Shown one piece after another: positions 44,888 to 52,596 of a DNA stretch of 64,000 nucleotides. The stretch is from Alsobacter sp045348435. Lineage in GTDB: Bacteria > Pseudomonadota > Alphaproteobacteria > Rhizobiales > Beijerinckiaceae. The translations under genes and the position numbers were made by a program. The notes beneath the pieces are model-generated. The model searched no databases. It had not been told where the DNA came from and was given only the letters and a program-made list of their open reading frames with translations. The stretch spans positions 2,604,001 to 2,668,000 of the forward strand of contig NZ_CP157484.1 of assembly GCF_045348435.1 (NCBI RefSeq), read 5' to 3'. Position 1 is the stretch's first letter. Every line of letters begins with the position of its first letter.

Positions 44888-45245
44888 GCGTCAGCCCGAC
44901 CCACGACGGCGCATCGTCAACCGGCGGTTCACCATCGCGACAGGTTCTGATCGTTCCGGAGCGGCGATGCGGCGCGCCGGGGACGCCGGCGGCCCGCCCA
45001 TTGGGCGCCCGGCGCCTGGAATCACGCCCCCTGGCGCCTTTTATGCCATGCAGCAAGCGCGCAACTCTTAACGAAACCTCTCCGTGCTATGCAGTTATGA
45101 GGGGTCGGGCATGTGGAAGATCCGGTGGCTGAGGCCTGGGTCCAGACGTATATGCAGTGCAGCAAATCGCTGGCGCCCACGCCACCAGGACTGATCCTTT
45201 CTCCTGATGGCGCAGCGTCTTACCGCACTGCACAGGAACAAAGCC
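44888..45245. other. 358-bp region between uvrA and the DUF1127 gene
   Basis: No supported gene. Near its middle the repeat GGCGCC...GGCGCC-TTTTA may end uvrA transcription. The 200 bp before the DUF1127 gene include AT-richer sequence (CTCTTAACGAAACC, TATGCAGTTATGAG) where its promoter must lie, followed by a leader that appears long. Confidence 0.5.
45011..45042 (+). terminator. Candidate uvrA terminator
   Basis: GGCGCC (45011-45016) and GGCGCC (45033-45038) can pair across a 16-nt loop and are followed by TTTTA. The stem is only 6 bp, so this is tentative. Confidence 0.45.
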
Positions 45246-45407
45246 ATGCTGACCGTCAACACCATCTCCAAGCGTCTCCGCAACTGGGCCCGTTATCGCA
45301 ACACCGTCCGTGAGCTCTCGCAGCTGACCGACCGTGATCTGAGCGATCTCGGCATCTCCCGCGGCGACATTCGCTTCATCGCCAAGAAGCACGCCGTGAA
45401 GGCCTGA
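45246..45407 (+). CDS. DUF1127 small protein
   Basis: 53 residues. It has the full DUF1127 pattern: an amphipathic basic helix RLRNWARYRNTVRELSQL, then TDRDLSDLGISRGDIRFIA and a basic end. Small DUF1127 proteins of alphaproteobacteria are linked to RNA turnover, phosphate and carbon physiology and stress, and are often controlled by small RNAs. ATG 45246 has AGGA 8-11 bases upstream; a longer frame from 45207 is less likely. It has its own terminator, so it is a single-gene unit. Confidence 0.88.
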   Translation: MLTVNTISKRLRNWARYRNTVRELSQLTDRDLSDLGISRGDIRFIAKKHAVKA

Positions 45408-45471
45408 GCCTCCCGGCGACGACCTCTCTTCGGGAGCTCGATCGACCCCCTCCCCGATCGCTTCCGAGCGC

Positions 45472-45499
45472 AACGCCCGCCCCTCCCGGCGGGCGTTTT
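45472..45499 (+). terminator. Rho-independent terminator of the DUF1127 gene
   Basis: 10-bp perfect stem AACGCCCGCC/GGCGGGCGTT around CCTCCC, followed by TTGCG after two further T of the stem, 64 bp past the stop. Confidence 0.8.
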
Positions 45500-45557
45500 G
45501 CGTGGGGCGCCCAGCGAGGCGTTGCGCGAACGGCCCCGGGCGCCTAGGTTCCGGCGC

Positions 45558-46985
45558 ATGAGCACCCTCGCACCCATCCACGTCATCGGCGGCGGCCTCG
45601 CCGGATCCGAGTCGGCCTGGCAGATCGCCCGGTCCGGCGTCCCGGTCGTGCTGCACGAGATGCGGCCCGTCCGGCCGACGGAAGTCCACCAGACGGACGG
45701 CTTCGCCGAGCTGGTCTGCTCCAACTCGTTCCGCTCGGACGACGCCCGCACCAATGCGGTCGGCCTGCTCCACGCCGAGATGCGCCTGCTCGAGTCGCTC
45801 GTGATGCGCTGCGCCGACGCCCACCAGGTCCCGGCCGGCGGCGCGCTGGCGGTGGACCGGGACGGCTTCTCGGCCGCCGTCACGGCCGCCCTGAACGCGC
45901 ATCCGCTGATCACGGTGGAGCGAGGCGAAGTCGCCGGCTTGCCGCCGGCGGAGTGGGATTCGGTGATCGTCGCCACCGGTCCTCTCACCTCGCCGGCCCT
46001 CGCCGAGGCCATCAGGAGCCTCACGGGCGAGAGTTCGCTGGCCTTCTTCGACGCCATCGCGCCCATCGTCCACCGCGACAGCATCGACATGGACACGGCC
46101 TGGTTCCAGTCGCGCTACGACAAGGCCGGCCCCGGCGGCACGGGGGCCGACTACATCAACTGTCCCCTCACGCAGGAGCAGTACGGCGCCTTCATCGACG
46201 GCCTGATCGCCGGCGAGAAGACCAGCTTCAAGGACTGGGAGACGAACACCCCCTATTTCGACGGCTGCCTGCCCATTGAAGTGATGGCGGAGCGCGGGCG
46301 CGAGACGCTGCGGCACGGCCCGATGAAGCCCTTCGGGCTCACCAACCCGCATCGCGAGGGGCTGGACGCCAAGGCCTACGCCATCGTGCAGCTGCGTCAG
46401 GACAACGCCCTGGGCACGCTCTACAATATGGTCGGCTTCCAGACCAAGCTGAAGCATGCCGAGCAGGTGCGCCTGTTCCGCACCATCCCGGGCCTGCAGA
46501 ACGCCGAGTTCGCCCGCCTGGGCGGCCTGCACCGCAACACCTATCTCAATTCGCCCGTGACGCTGGATCCGGAGCTGCGGCTCAGGGCCATGCCGCGGCT
46601 GCGATTCGCCGGCCAGATCACCGGCTGCGAGGGTTATGTGGAAAGCGCCGCCATGGGCCTGCTGGCGGGCCGGATGGCGGCCGCCGAGCGGCTCGCCGCG
46701 CCGATCGCCCCTCCTCCGCCCACCACCGCGATGGGCGCGCTCCTCAACCACATCACGGGCGGGCACATCGAGACGATCGACGACGGTCCGCCCTCCTTCC
46801 AGCCGATGAACGTGAATTTCGGCCTGTTCCCGCCCTTGGCCGAGGCCCCCACGAGCGAGGACGGCAAGCGCCTGCGCGGAACCGCCAAGGCCATCGCCCG
46901 CAAGACGGCGCTGACCACGCGGGCGCTCAACGACATGAGAGGCTGGGCGGAAAATCCCGGCTCGACCCTCAGGGCGGCGGAATAG
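45558..46985 (+). CDS. trmFO: FADH2/methylenetetrahydrofolate-dependent tRNA (uracil-5-)-methyltransferase TrmFO
   Basis: 475 residues from ATG 45558. FAD-binding GGGLAGSESAWQIA at the start; ELVCSNSFRSDDA and YFDGCLPIEVMAERG carry the two functionally important Cys; ALGTLYNMVGFQTKL and GQITGCEGYVESAAMGLLAG are further signatures. It makes 5-methyluridine at position 54 of the tRNA T loop using methylene-THF rather than SAM. Single gene, convergent with the NDUFAF6-like gene (3 bp between the stops). Confidence 0.97.
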   Translation: MSTLAPIHVIGGGLAGSESAWQIARSGVPVVLHEMRPVRPTEVHQTDGFAELVCSNSFRSDDARTNAVGLLHAEMRLLESLVMRCADAHQVPAGGALAVDRDGFSAAVTAALNAHPLITVERGEVAGLPPAEWDSVIVATGPLTSPALAEAIRSLTGESSLAFFDAIAPIVHRDSIDMDTAWFQSRYDKAGPGGTGADYINCPLTQEQYGAFIDGLIAGEKTSFKDWETNTPYFDGCLPIEVMAERGRETLRHGPMKPFGLTNPHREGLDAKAYAIVQLRQDNALGTLYNMVGFQTKLKHAEQVRLFRTIPGLQNAEFARLGGLHRNTYLNSPVTLDPELRLRAMPRLRFAGQITGCEGYVESAAMGLLAGRMAAAERLAAPIAPPPPTTAMGALLNHITGGHIETIDDGPPSFQPMNVNFGLFPPLAEAPTSEDGKRLRGTAKAIARKTALTTRALNDMRGWAENPGSTLRAAE

Positions 46986-46988
46986 CCC

Positions 46989-47843
46989 TTAGCGGGCCCG
47001 GCGCGAGGCGAGCCACAGCGTCAGGAAGCGGCGCAGCGGCGACAGCTCGGCCGGGGTCTGGAACGGGTTCGAACTCGCCGCCTCCAGCTTGCGCAGATAG
47101 GGCTCGACCAGGGCCGCCGGCACGATGGCGCCACGCACGGCGGGGCCGGCCGCGTCCGCCGCAGCCTCGGCCTGACCAAGATGGCGGCGGGCGAGCCCGC
47201 GAAGGTCCGCCAGCACGGCGCGCAGCGGCTCGCCGGCGTCGCGCGCCAGCACCATCGCGCGGGTGAGGCCATGGCGGGCCATGAGGTCGGCGGGAAGAAA
47301 CACCTGCCCGCGGGCGGTCGTCCAGGGCAGCGCACGCAGCAGGCCCACGATGGCGTAGGCGACGCCCGCATGCCCCACGGCGTCCGCCCCGCCGGGGTCC
47401 GCTCCGTCGGCCAGAATGAGGCTGGCCAGCCGCATCAGCGCCGACGAGGTCTCCCCCGCATAGCCCTCCAGATCGCCTATCGACGGCATGGGGTCGTCAT
47501 AGAGGTCGAAGGTGCGCGCTTCGATCAGGTCCAGCAGCGCCGAGCGGGGCAGGCGGTAGCGCGCGATCGCTGCGCCCAGCGCGGCGGCGACGGGGTGGCC
47601 GCTCGCCTCCATGGCGTCGCCGGCCAGGAGGTCGCGCCAGTATTGCAGGCGCATCTCGCCGGGCAGCGGCTCGGACACCGCCTCGCGGACGCGGCTCACC
47701 TCGACATTGAAGGCGTAGAGCGCGAGCAGCGCCGGGCGGCGCGCCTCCGGCGCGAACAGGGTCGCGACATAGCGGTCGCGGTCGTGCTCGCGCACGAGGT
47801 CCGCCGCCACGTCGACCCCTGCGGCGCCCTGCCCGGTCTCCAC
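46989..47843 (-). CDS. Squalene/phytoene-synthase-like protein, NDUFAF6 homologue
   Basis: 284 residues, GTG start at 47843 one base after the previous stop (TGAGGTG). The fold is that of squalene/phytoene synthase, but the first Asp-rich catalytic motif is replaced by YAFNVEVSRVREAVSEPLPGEMRLQYWRD, which closely follows the NDUFAF6 sequence (AFNVEL...VSE...MRMQFW). The protein is therefore probably not a prenyl synthase; its mitochondrial relative is a complex I assembly factor. Last gene of the yajC-secD-secF operon, next to an NDUFAF3 homologue. Confidence 0.82.
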   Translation of the reverse strand: METGQGAAGVDVAADLVREHDRDRYVATLFAPEARRPALLALYAFNVEVSRVREAVSEPLPGEMRLQYWRDLLAGDAMEASGHPVAAALGAAIARYRLPRSALLDLIEARTFDLYDDPMPSIGDLEGYAGETSSALMRLASLILADGADPGGADAVGHAGVAYAIVGLLRALPWTTARGQVFLPADLMARHGLTRAMVLARDAGEPLRAVLADLRGLARRHLGQAEAAADAAGPAVRGAIVPAALVEPYLRKLEAASSNPFQTPAELSPLRRFLTLWLASRRAR

Positions 47844-47844
47844 C

Positions 47845-48231
47845 TCAGGGGACCGCGATCAGGGCGGCGCCGACGCTGCGGTTCTCCGCCAGCATGATGT
47901 TGTAGGTGCGGGCGGCCGCGCCGGTCTGCATCACGTCGATCCGGATGCGGGCGTCCTTGAAGCGCCAGCGCAAGCGCTCGGGAAGCGGGGCGACGTCGAG
48001 CCCCGTGCCGATCAGCAGCACCTCGGGCGGGGCCTCTTCGGCGAACACCGGCTCGAAGGCGGAGGTCGTCAGCTCCGCCGGCCCCGTGACCGCCCAGGCG
48101 CGAATGCCCGAGGGCAGCGCCAGGATCGAGCCCCGGTGCGACATGTCGGCGAAGCGGAACCCGCCATTGCCGTAGGCGTCGAGCAGATGGCGGCCCGGCA
48201 CGAAGCCTTCGTAGCGGGCGCCGCCGCTCAT
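47845..48231 (-). CDS. Mth938-like domain protein, NDUFAF3 homologue
   Basis: 128 residues. Mth938/DUF498 fold: FVPGRHLLDAYGNGGFRFADMSHRGSILALPSGIRAW, then PPEVLLIGTGLDVAPLPERLR and the end AARTYNIMLAENRSVGAALIAV. The human relative NDUFAF3 is a complex I assembly factor, and its bacterial gene is commonly beside secF, as here. ATG 48231 overlaps the secF stop (ATGA). Confidence 0.88.
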   Translation of the reverse strand: MSGGARYEGFVPGRHLLDAYGNGGFRFADMSHRGSILALPSGIRAWAVTGPAELTTSAFEPVFAEEAPPEVLLIGTGLDVAPLPERLRWRFKDARIRIDVMQTGAAARTYNIMLAENRSVGAALIAVP

Positions 48232-49229
48232 TGCGCCGGCCGCTCCGCCGGCCCGCGCACGCGGTTGGCGGCCTTGGCCGCGGGCTTGCCCGCCGGTTCG
48301 GCGGCGGCCGGGGCCTCGGCCCCGACCTTGAGGCCGAGATAGATCAGCACCGGCGCGGCGATGAAAATCGACGAATAGGTGCCGATCACGACGCCGAAGA
48401 TCATCGCCCAGGAGAAGCTCGAGATCACCTGGCCGCCGAACAGCACCAGCGCCAGCAGCGCCAGCGTGGTGGTCACCGAGGTCATGATGGTGCGCGACAG
48501 CGTCGAGTTGATCGACAGGTCGAGCAGGTCCTCCACCGGCATCTTCTTGTAGCGCCGCAACAGTTCGCGGATCCGGTCGAAAACCACCACCGTGTCGTTC
48601 AGCGAGTAGCCGACGATCGTCAGGATCGCGGCGATCGAGGTCATGTTGAACTCGATCTGCGTGATGGCGAAGAAGCCGATGGTGAGCACCAGGTCGTGCA
48701 GCGTCGCGATCACCGCCCCGACGGCGAACTGCCACTCGAACCGGAACCACAGATAGATCAGCACGCCCACGATGGAGAGCACGACGCCCAGCGTGCCGGA
48801 CTGCACGAGTTCGCCCGACACGCGGGGCCCCACGACCTCGACGCGCCGGAAATCGTAATCCTTCTCGAAGGCGGTGCGGACGCGCTCCTGCGCGGACTGC
48901 TGCGCCCGCTCGCGATCCTGCTGGTTGGCGCCCGGCTGCAGCCCGAAGCGGATGGAGACGTCGCCCCGCTCGCCGAATTCCTGCACCTCCACTTCGCCCA
49001 CATTGAGCTCGTTGGCGGTGGTTCGCACGGCGCCGATGTCCGACTTGCCGGACTTCGCCTGCATCTCGATCAGGGTGCCGCCGGTGAAGTCGATGCCGAA
49101 ATTCATGCTCACGAAGAAGAAGCACAGCACCGCGACGACCGACAGGAGCGCCGAGAACGGGAAGCTCACCCGCCGGAAGCTCATGAACGGGAACTTGGTG
49201 TCGTCCGGAATGATCCGCAGAAGTCTCAT
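48228..49229 (-). CDS. secF: Protein translocase subunit SecF
   Basis: 333 residues from ATG 49229, preceded by GGAGAGAG. RND-type translocase subunit with six helices: FGIDFTGGTLIEMQ in the first periplasmic domain, GYSLNDTVVVFDRIREL and the following helices at the C-terminal half, then an Ala/Pro-rich tail. With SecD and YajC it uses proton motive force to pull proteins through SecYEG. Operon yajC-secD-secF with a 14-bp gap to secD. Confidence 0.96.
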   Translation of the reverse strand: MRLLRIIPDDTKFPFMSFRRVSFPFSALLSVVAVLCFFFVSMNFGIDFTGGTLIEMQAKSGKSDIGAVRTTANELNVGEVEVQEFGERGDVSIRFGLQPGANQQDRERAQQSAQERVRTAFEKDYDFRRVEVVGPRVSGELVQSGTLGVVLSIVGVLIYLWFRFEWQFAVGAVIATLHDLVLTIGFFAITQIEFNMTSIAAILTIVGYSLNDTVVVFDRIRELLRRYKKMPVEDLLDLSINSTLSRTIMTSVTTTLALLALVLFGGQVISSFSWAMIFGVVIGTYSSIFIAAPVLIYLGLKVGAEAPAAAEPAGKPAAKAANRVRGPAERPAQ

Positions 49230-49243
49230 GTCTCTCTCCTGCG

Positions 49244-50857
49244 TCAGAACGGCAGCTTGTTCGGCTTGGCCGAGCGATACCACAGGGCGATCATCATCCG
49301 GGTCATCGTCACCGCCGTGACGACGGTGGTCACGATGCCGAGGATGAGCGTGACCGCGAAGCCCTTCACCGGGCCGGAGCCCAGGAAGAACAGGATCGCG
49401 GCGGCGATGAACATGGTCACGTTGGAATCGATGATGGTCGCGAAGGCGCGCTGGAAGCCCGCCTCCAGCGAGGAGATCATGGATCGCCCGCCCCTCGCCT
49501 CCTCGCGGATGCGCTCATAGATCAGCACGTTGGAATCCACCGCCGTGCCGATGGTCAGCACGATGCCGGCGATGCCCGGCAGCGTTAGCGTCGACCCGAT
49601 CAGCGACATCAGCGCGAAGATCAGAATCACGTGGACGGCCAGCGCGATGTTGGCGAAGAGGCCGAACAGCCCGTAGGACACGAACATGAAGCCGACGACC
49701 AGCACGGTGGCCACATAGGAGGCCTTCTTGCCGGCGTCGATGGAGTCCTGCCCCAGGCCGGGACCGACGGTCCGCTCCTCCACGATGGTCAGCGGAGCCG
49801 GGAGAGCGCCGGCGCGCAGCAGGATGGCGAGATTGTTGGCCGCCTCCACGGTGAAGCGGCCCGAGATCTGTCCCTGCCCGCCGGTGATCGGCTGCAGCAC
49901 GCGCGGCGCCGAGATCACCTTCTTGTCGAGCACGATGGCCAGCGCCCGGCCGACCGACTCGGTGGTGACCTGCCCGAAGCGCTGGGCGCCGCGGATGTTG
50001 AACTTGAAGTTCACGATGGGCTCGCCGGTGCGCTGGTCGAAGCCGGGCTGGGCGTCGATCAGGTCCTCGCCCTGCACGATGACGCGCTTCTCCACCGGCA
50101 TCATGGCGCCGCCCTCCTCCTGGGAAGGCAGCTGCTCGACGTCGCCGGGAGGCGCGCCGGGGTCGGCCACGAGCCTGAACTCGAGCTGCGCGGTGGTGCC
50201 CAGGATTTCCTTCAGCTTGCGCGGATCCTGCAGCCCCGGCACCTGCACGAGGATGCGGTCCACGCCCTGGCGCTGGATGTTCGGCTCGGTCGTGCCGAGC
50301 GCGTCGACGCGCCGGCGCAGAACCTCGATGGCCTGGTCGATGGCCTTGCGCACCCGTTCGTTCACGCCGGCCTCGGTGACCGTCATGGTGATCAGGCCGT
50401 CAGGCTGGTCGGCGATCTCGATGGAGCTCTGGCCGCCGCCCTGGCCGAAGATGCCGCCCGCCGGCTGCGCCAGCTCGCGCAGGCGCGGCAGCAGCCTCGC
50501 CCGCTCGGCCGCGTCGGAGACCCGAACCGTCACCCCGCGCGACTGCACGCCGATCCCGCCGGCCAGCGCGATCTTCTCCTCGCGCAGGAGACGGCGCACG
50601 TCGTCGCGCAGCGTGTTGACCTGGCCGCGCATGACGGCCTGTGAATCCACCTCGAGCAGGACGTGCGAGCCGCCCTGCAGGTCGAGACCCAGCACGATCG
50701 CCTGGTGCGGGATGATCCAGCGCGGCAGGAAGGAGGGGATCGACTGCTCGATGCTCTTGCGCGTATCCGCGGGAAGCAGGCTCGGCATGGCGTAAAGCAC
50801 GCCGAACAGGACGATGAGCAGAACGCCGATGGTCTTCGATCGTGAAAAGCGTAGCAT
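49244..50857 (-). CDS. secD: Protein translocase subunit SecD
   Basis: 537 residues. N-terminal helix (KTIGVLLIVLFGVLYAMPSL), LGLDLQGGSHVLLEVD, the large periplasmic P1 region with DALGTTEPNIQRQGVDRILVQVPG, and the C-terminal five-helix domain with VGPGLGQDSI, GTAVDSNVLIYERIREE and proton-path residues. Works with SecF in the inner membrane. Full length and undamaged. Confidence 0.97.
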   Translation of the reverse strand: MLRFSRSKTIGVLLIVLFGVLYAMPSLLPADTRKSIEQSIPSFLPRWIIPHQAIVLGLDLQGGSHVLLEVDSQAVMRGQVNTLRDDVRRLLREEKIALAGGIGVQSRGVTVRVSDAAERARLLPRLRELAQPAGGIFGQGGGQSSIEIADQPDGLITMTVTEAGVNERVRKAIDQAIEVLRRRVDALGTTEPNIQRQGVDRILVQVPGLQDPRKLKEILGTTAQLEFRLVADPGAPPGDVEQLPSQEEGGAMMPVEKRVIVQGEDLIDAQPGFDQRTGEPIVNFKFNIRGAQRFGQVTTESVGRALAIVLDKKVISAPRVLQPITGGQGQISGRFTVEAANNLAILLRAGALPAPLTIVEERTVGPGLGQDSIDAGKKASYVATVLVVGFMFVSYGLFGLFANIALAVHVILIFALMSLIGSTLTLPGIAGIVLTIGTAVDSNVLIYERIREEARGGRSMISSLEAGFQRAFATIIDSNVTMFIAAAILFFLGSGPVKGFAVTLILGIVTTVVTAVTMTRMMIALWYRSAKPNKLPF

Positions 50858-50955
50858 CGTGTCGGGTCGTTTCCTGAGGCGTCAGGGGCAGCGCCGGCCG
50901 CGCCGCTCGACAATCCGGTAAGGGCGACGGACCCCGCCGCCGCGGGCGCGAGGTC

Positions 50956-51285
50956 TCAGGCGGCCTTGACGGGCTCGCCCTTGGCGCGAACCTCGGCGAT
51001 CATCGCACGAACGGCGCGAACCCGCACGCCTTCCGCGATCTCGATCTCCATTTCGGGATCGTCGCTCGCCTTGGTGACGCGACCGATCAGTCCCCCGTTC
51101 AGCACCACCGTGTCGCCGCGGCGCACGTTCTTGATGAGGTCCTGATGCTCCTTGGCCCGGCGCTGCTGGGGTCGGATGATCAGGAAATACATGATCACGA
51201 AGATCAGCAGGAACGGGACGAGCTGGACGACCATGTCCATCCCACCCGTGGCTCCGGCGGTCTGGGCGAATGCTGGCGTGATCAC
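50956..51285 (-). CDS. yajC: Preprotein translocase subunit YajC
   Basis: 109 residues from GTG 51285, chosen because GGAGG sits 8 bases upstream; the ATG-started frame to 51318 lacks such a site. ITPAFAQTAG, one membrane helix VVQLVPFLLIFVIMYFLIIRPQQRR and a soluble KOW-like domain (LIKNVRRGDTVVLNGGLIGRVTK). Accessory subunit of the SecDF complex. First gene of the operon. Confidence 0.95.
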   Translation of the reverse strand: MITPAFAQTAGATGGMDMVVQLVPFLLIFVIMYFLIIRPQQRRAKEHQDLIKNVRRGDTVVLNGGLIGRVTKASDDPEMEIEIAEGVRVRAVRAMIAEVRAKGEPVKAA

Positions 51286-51513
51286 GGGGAGAACCTCCGC
51301 ACGGGAAAAAGGCCCCACGTCCCGCCGGTGCGGCGGGGGGAGCCGGAAAAGTGGCGCGGACTATAGCCACGGGCCGGCGGAAAGCAAATGCCGCGACGGG
51401 CGACGGGCGGGCGGCCCCGCCCGGTCGCCCCAAGGCGGGATGACACGATGCGCGCGCCTCATTAGACAGGGGCGCGCCGTCGTCTTGCGCTAGCCTGCAG
51501 GTCTTGCCCAGCC

Positions 51514-52443
51514 ATGTCCCGTCCCGCCATGCCCGATTCTCGTCCGACCCCGTCCGCCGGCCCGGACGCAGCCCTCTTCACCGAAGAACAGGCCGCCCTG
51601 CTGGCGCGCATCGCCGGAGCGCTGGAGCGCATGGCCCCTCCCCGGCCGGAGCGGCCGGATTTCGCCGCCGCGGACGCCTTCGTGTGGAGGCCGCTTCCGG
51701 CCGGGCTCGTGCCCGTCCCGAAGGTGAACCGGGTCGACATGGTGCTGCTGAAGGGAATCGACCGGGCGCGCGACACGCTGCTGGAGAACACGGCCCGATT
51801 CGCCCGCGGGCTGCCCGCCAACAACGCGCTGCTCTGGGGCGCGCGCGGCATGGGCAAGTCGTCGCTGGTCAAGGCCGCCCATGCGCAGGTCAATCTCGAC
51901 AGGGGCAGCCAGGGCGCGACGCCGCTGAAGCTGGTCGAGATCCATCGCGAGGACATCGACAGCCTGCCCTTGCTGATGGAAATGGTGCGCGAGGCGCCGT
52001 TCCGTTTCGTCGTGTTCTGCGACGACCTCTCCTTTGATGGCGACGACACCTCCTACAAGTCGCTGAAGGCCGTTCTGGAGGGCGGCATCGAGGGCCGGCC
52101 CGACAATGTCGTCTTCTACGCCACCTCCAATCGCCGGCACCTGCTGCCGCGCGACATGATGGAGAACGAGCGCTCGACGGCCATCAACCCCGGCGAGGCC
52201 ATTGAGGAGAAGATCTCCCTGTCGGACCGCTTCGGCCTGTGGCTCGGCTTCCACAAATGCAGCCAGGACGAGTTCCTGGCCATGGTGGAGGGCTACGCCC
52301 AGCATTACGGCCTGGACGTCGCCGATCCCGAGGCGATGCGCCACGACGCGCTGGAGTGGTCGATCACCCGGGCCTCCCGCTCGGGCCGCACCGCCTGGCA
52401 GTTCATCCAGGACCTCGCCGGTCGTCTCGGCAAGACGCTCTGA
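51514..52443 (+). CDS. DUF815 AAA-type ATP-binding protein
   Basis: 309 residues. After a ~100-residue N-terminal region, Walker A GARGMGKSSL and Walker B FRFVVFCDDLSFDGDD are followed by SYKSLKAVLEGGIEGRPDNVVFYATSNRRHLL, the DUF815 signature, and by sensor-type motifs at the end. The family is a AAA+ group with no assigned function, mostly in alphaproteobacteria, where it is often next to yajC as here (divergent). Confidence 0.92.
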   Translation: MSRPAMPDSRPTPSAGPDAALFTEEQAALLARIAGALERMAPPRPERPDFAAADAFVWRPLPAGLVPVPKVNRVDMVLLKGIDRARDTLLENTARFARGLPANNALLWGARGMGKSSLVKAAHAQVNLDRGSQGATPLKLVEIHREDIDSLPLLMEMVREAPFRFVVFCDDLSFDGDDTSYKSLKAVLEGGIEGRPDNVVFYATSNRRHLLPRDMMENERSTAINPGEAIEEKISLSDRFGLWLGFHKCSQDEFLAMVEGYAQHYGLDVADPEAMRHDALEWSITRASRSGRTAWQFIQDLAGRLGKTL

Positions 52444-52474
52444 GGCGCGCGGCGGATCGGCCCCGCCGCTTGCA

Positions 52475-52508
52475 AACGAAAGCGGGCGGCGCCCGACGCA
52501 CCGCCCGC
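52475..52508 (-). terminator. Terminator at the end of the nlpD-like operon
   Basis: On the minus strand the 8-bp stem GCGGGCGG/CCGCCCGC is followed by TTTCGTTTGC. It lies 88 bp past the NlpD-like stop and would also protect the convergent DUF815 gene. Confidence 0.6.
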
Positions 52509-52596
52509 CTACGACCGATCAGCCTACGTGTCTCGCGGATGCTGATCGACTTTCCGTGGTCTCGGATCCTGGCCGGTCAGTCGCCGGCCATGCCGG

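Noticed and set aside
44944..44956. Second GTTC repeat (GTTC-TGATC-GTTC) downstream of uvrA
   Set aside because: The spacing is 5, not 7, and it lies behind uvrA far from a promoter, so it does not fit a LexA box.
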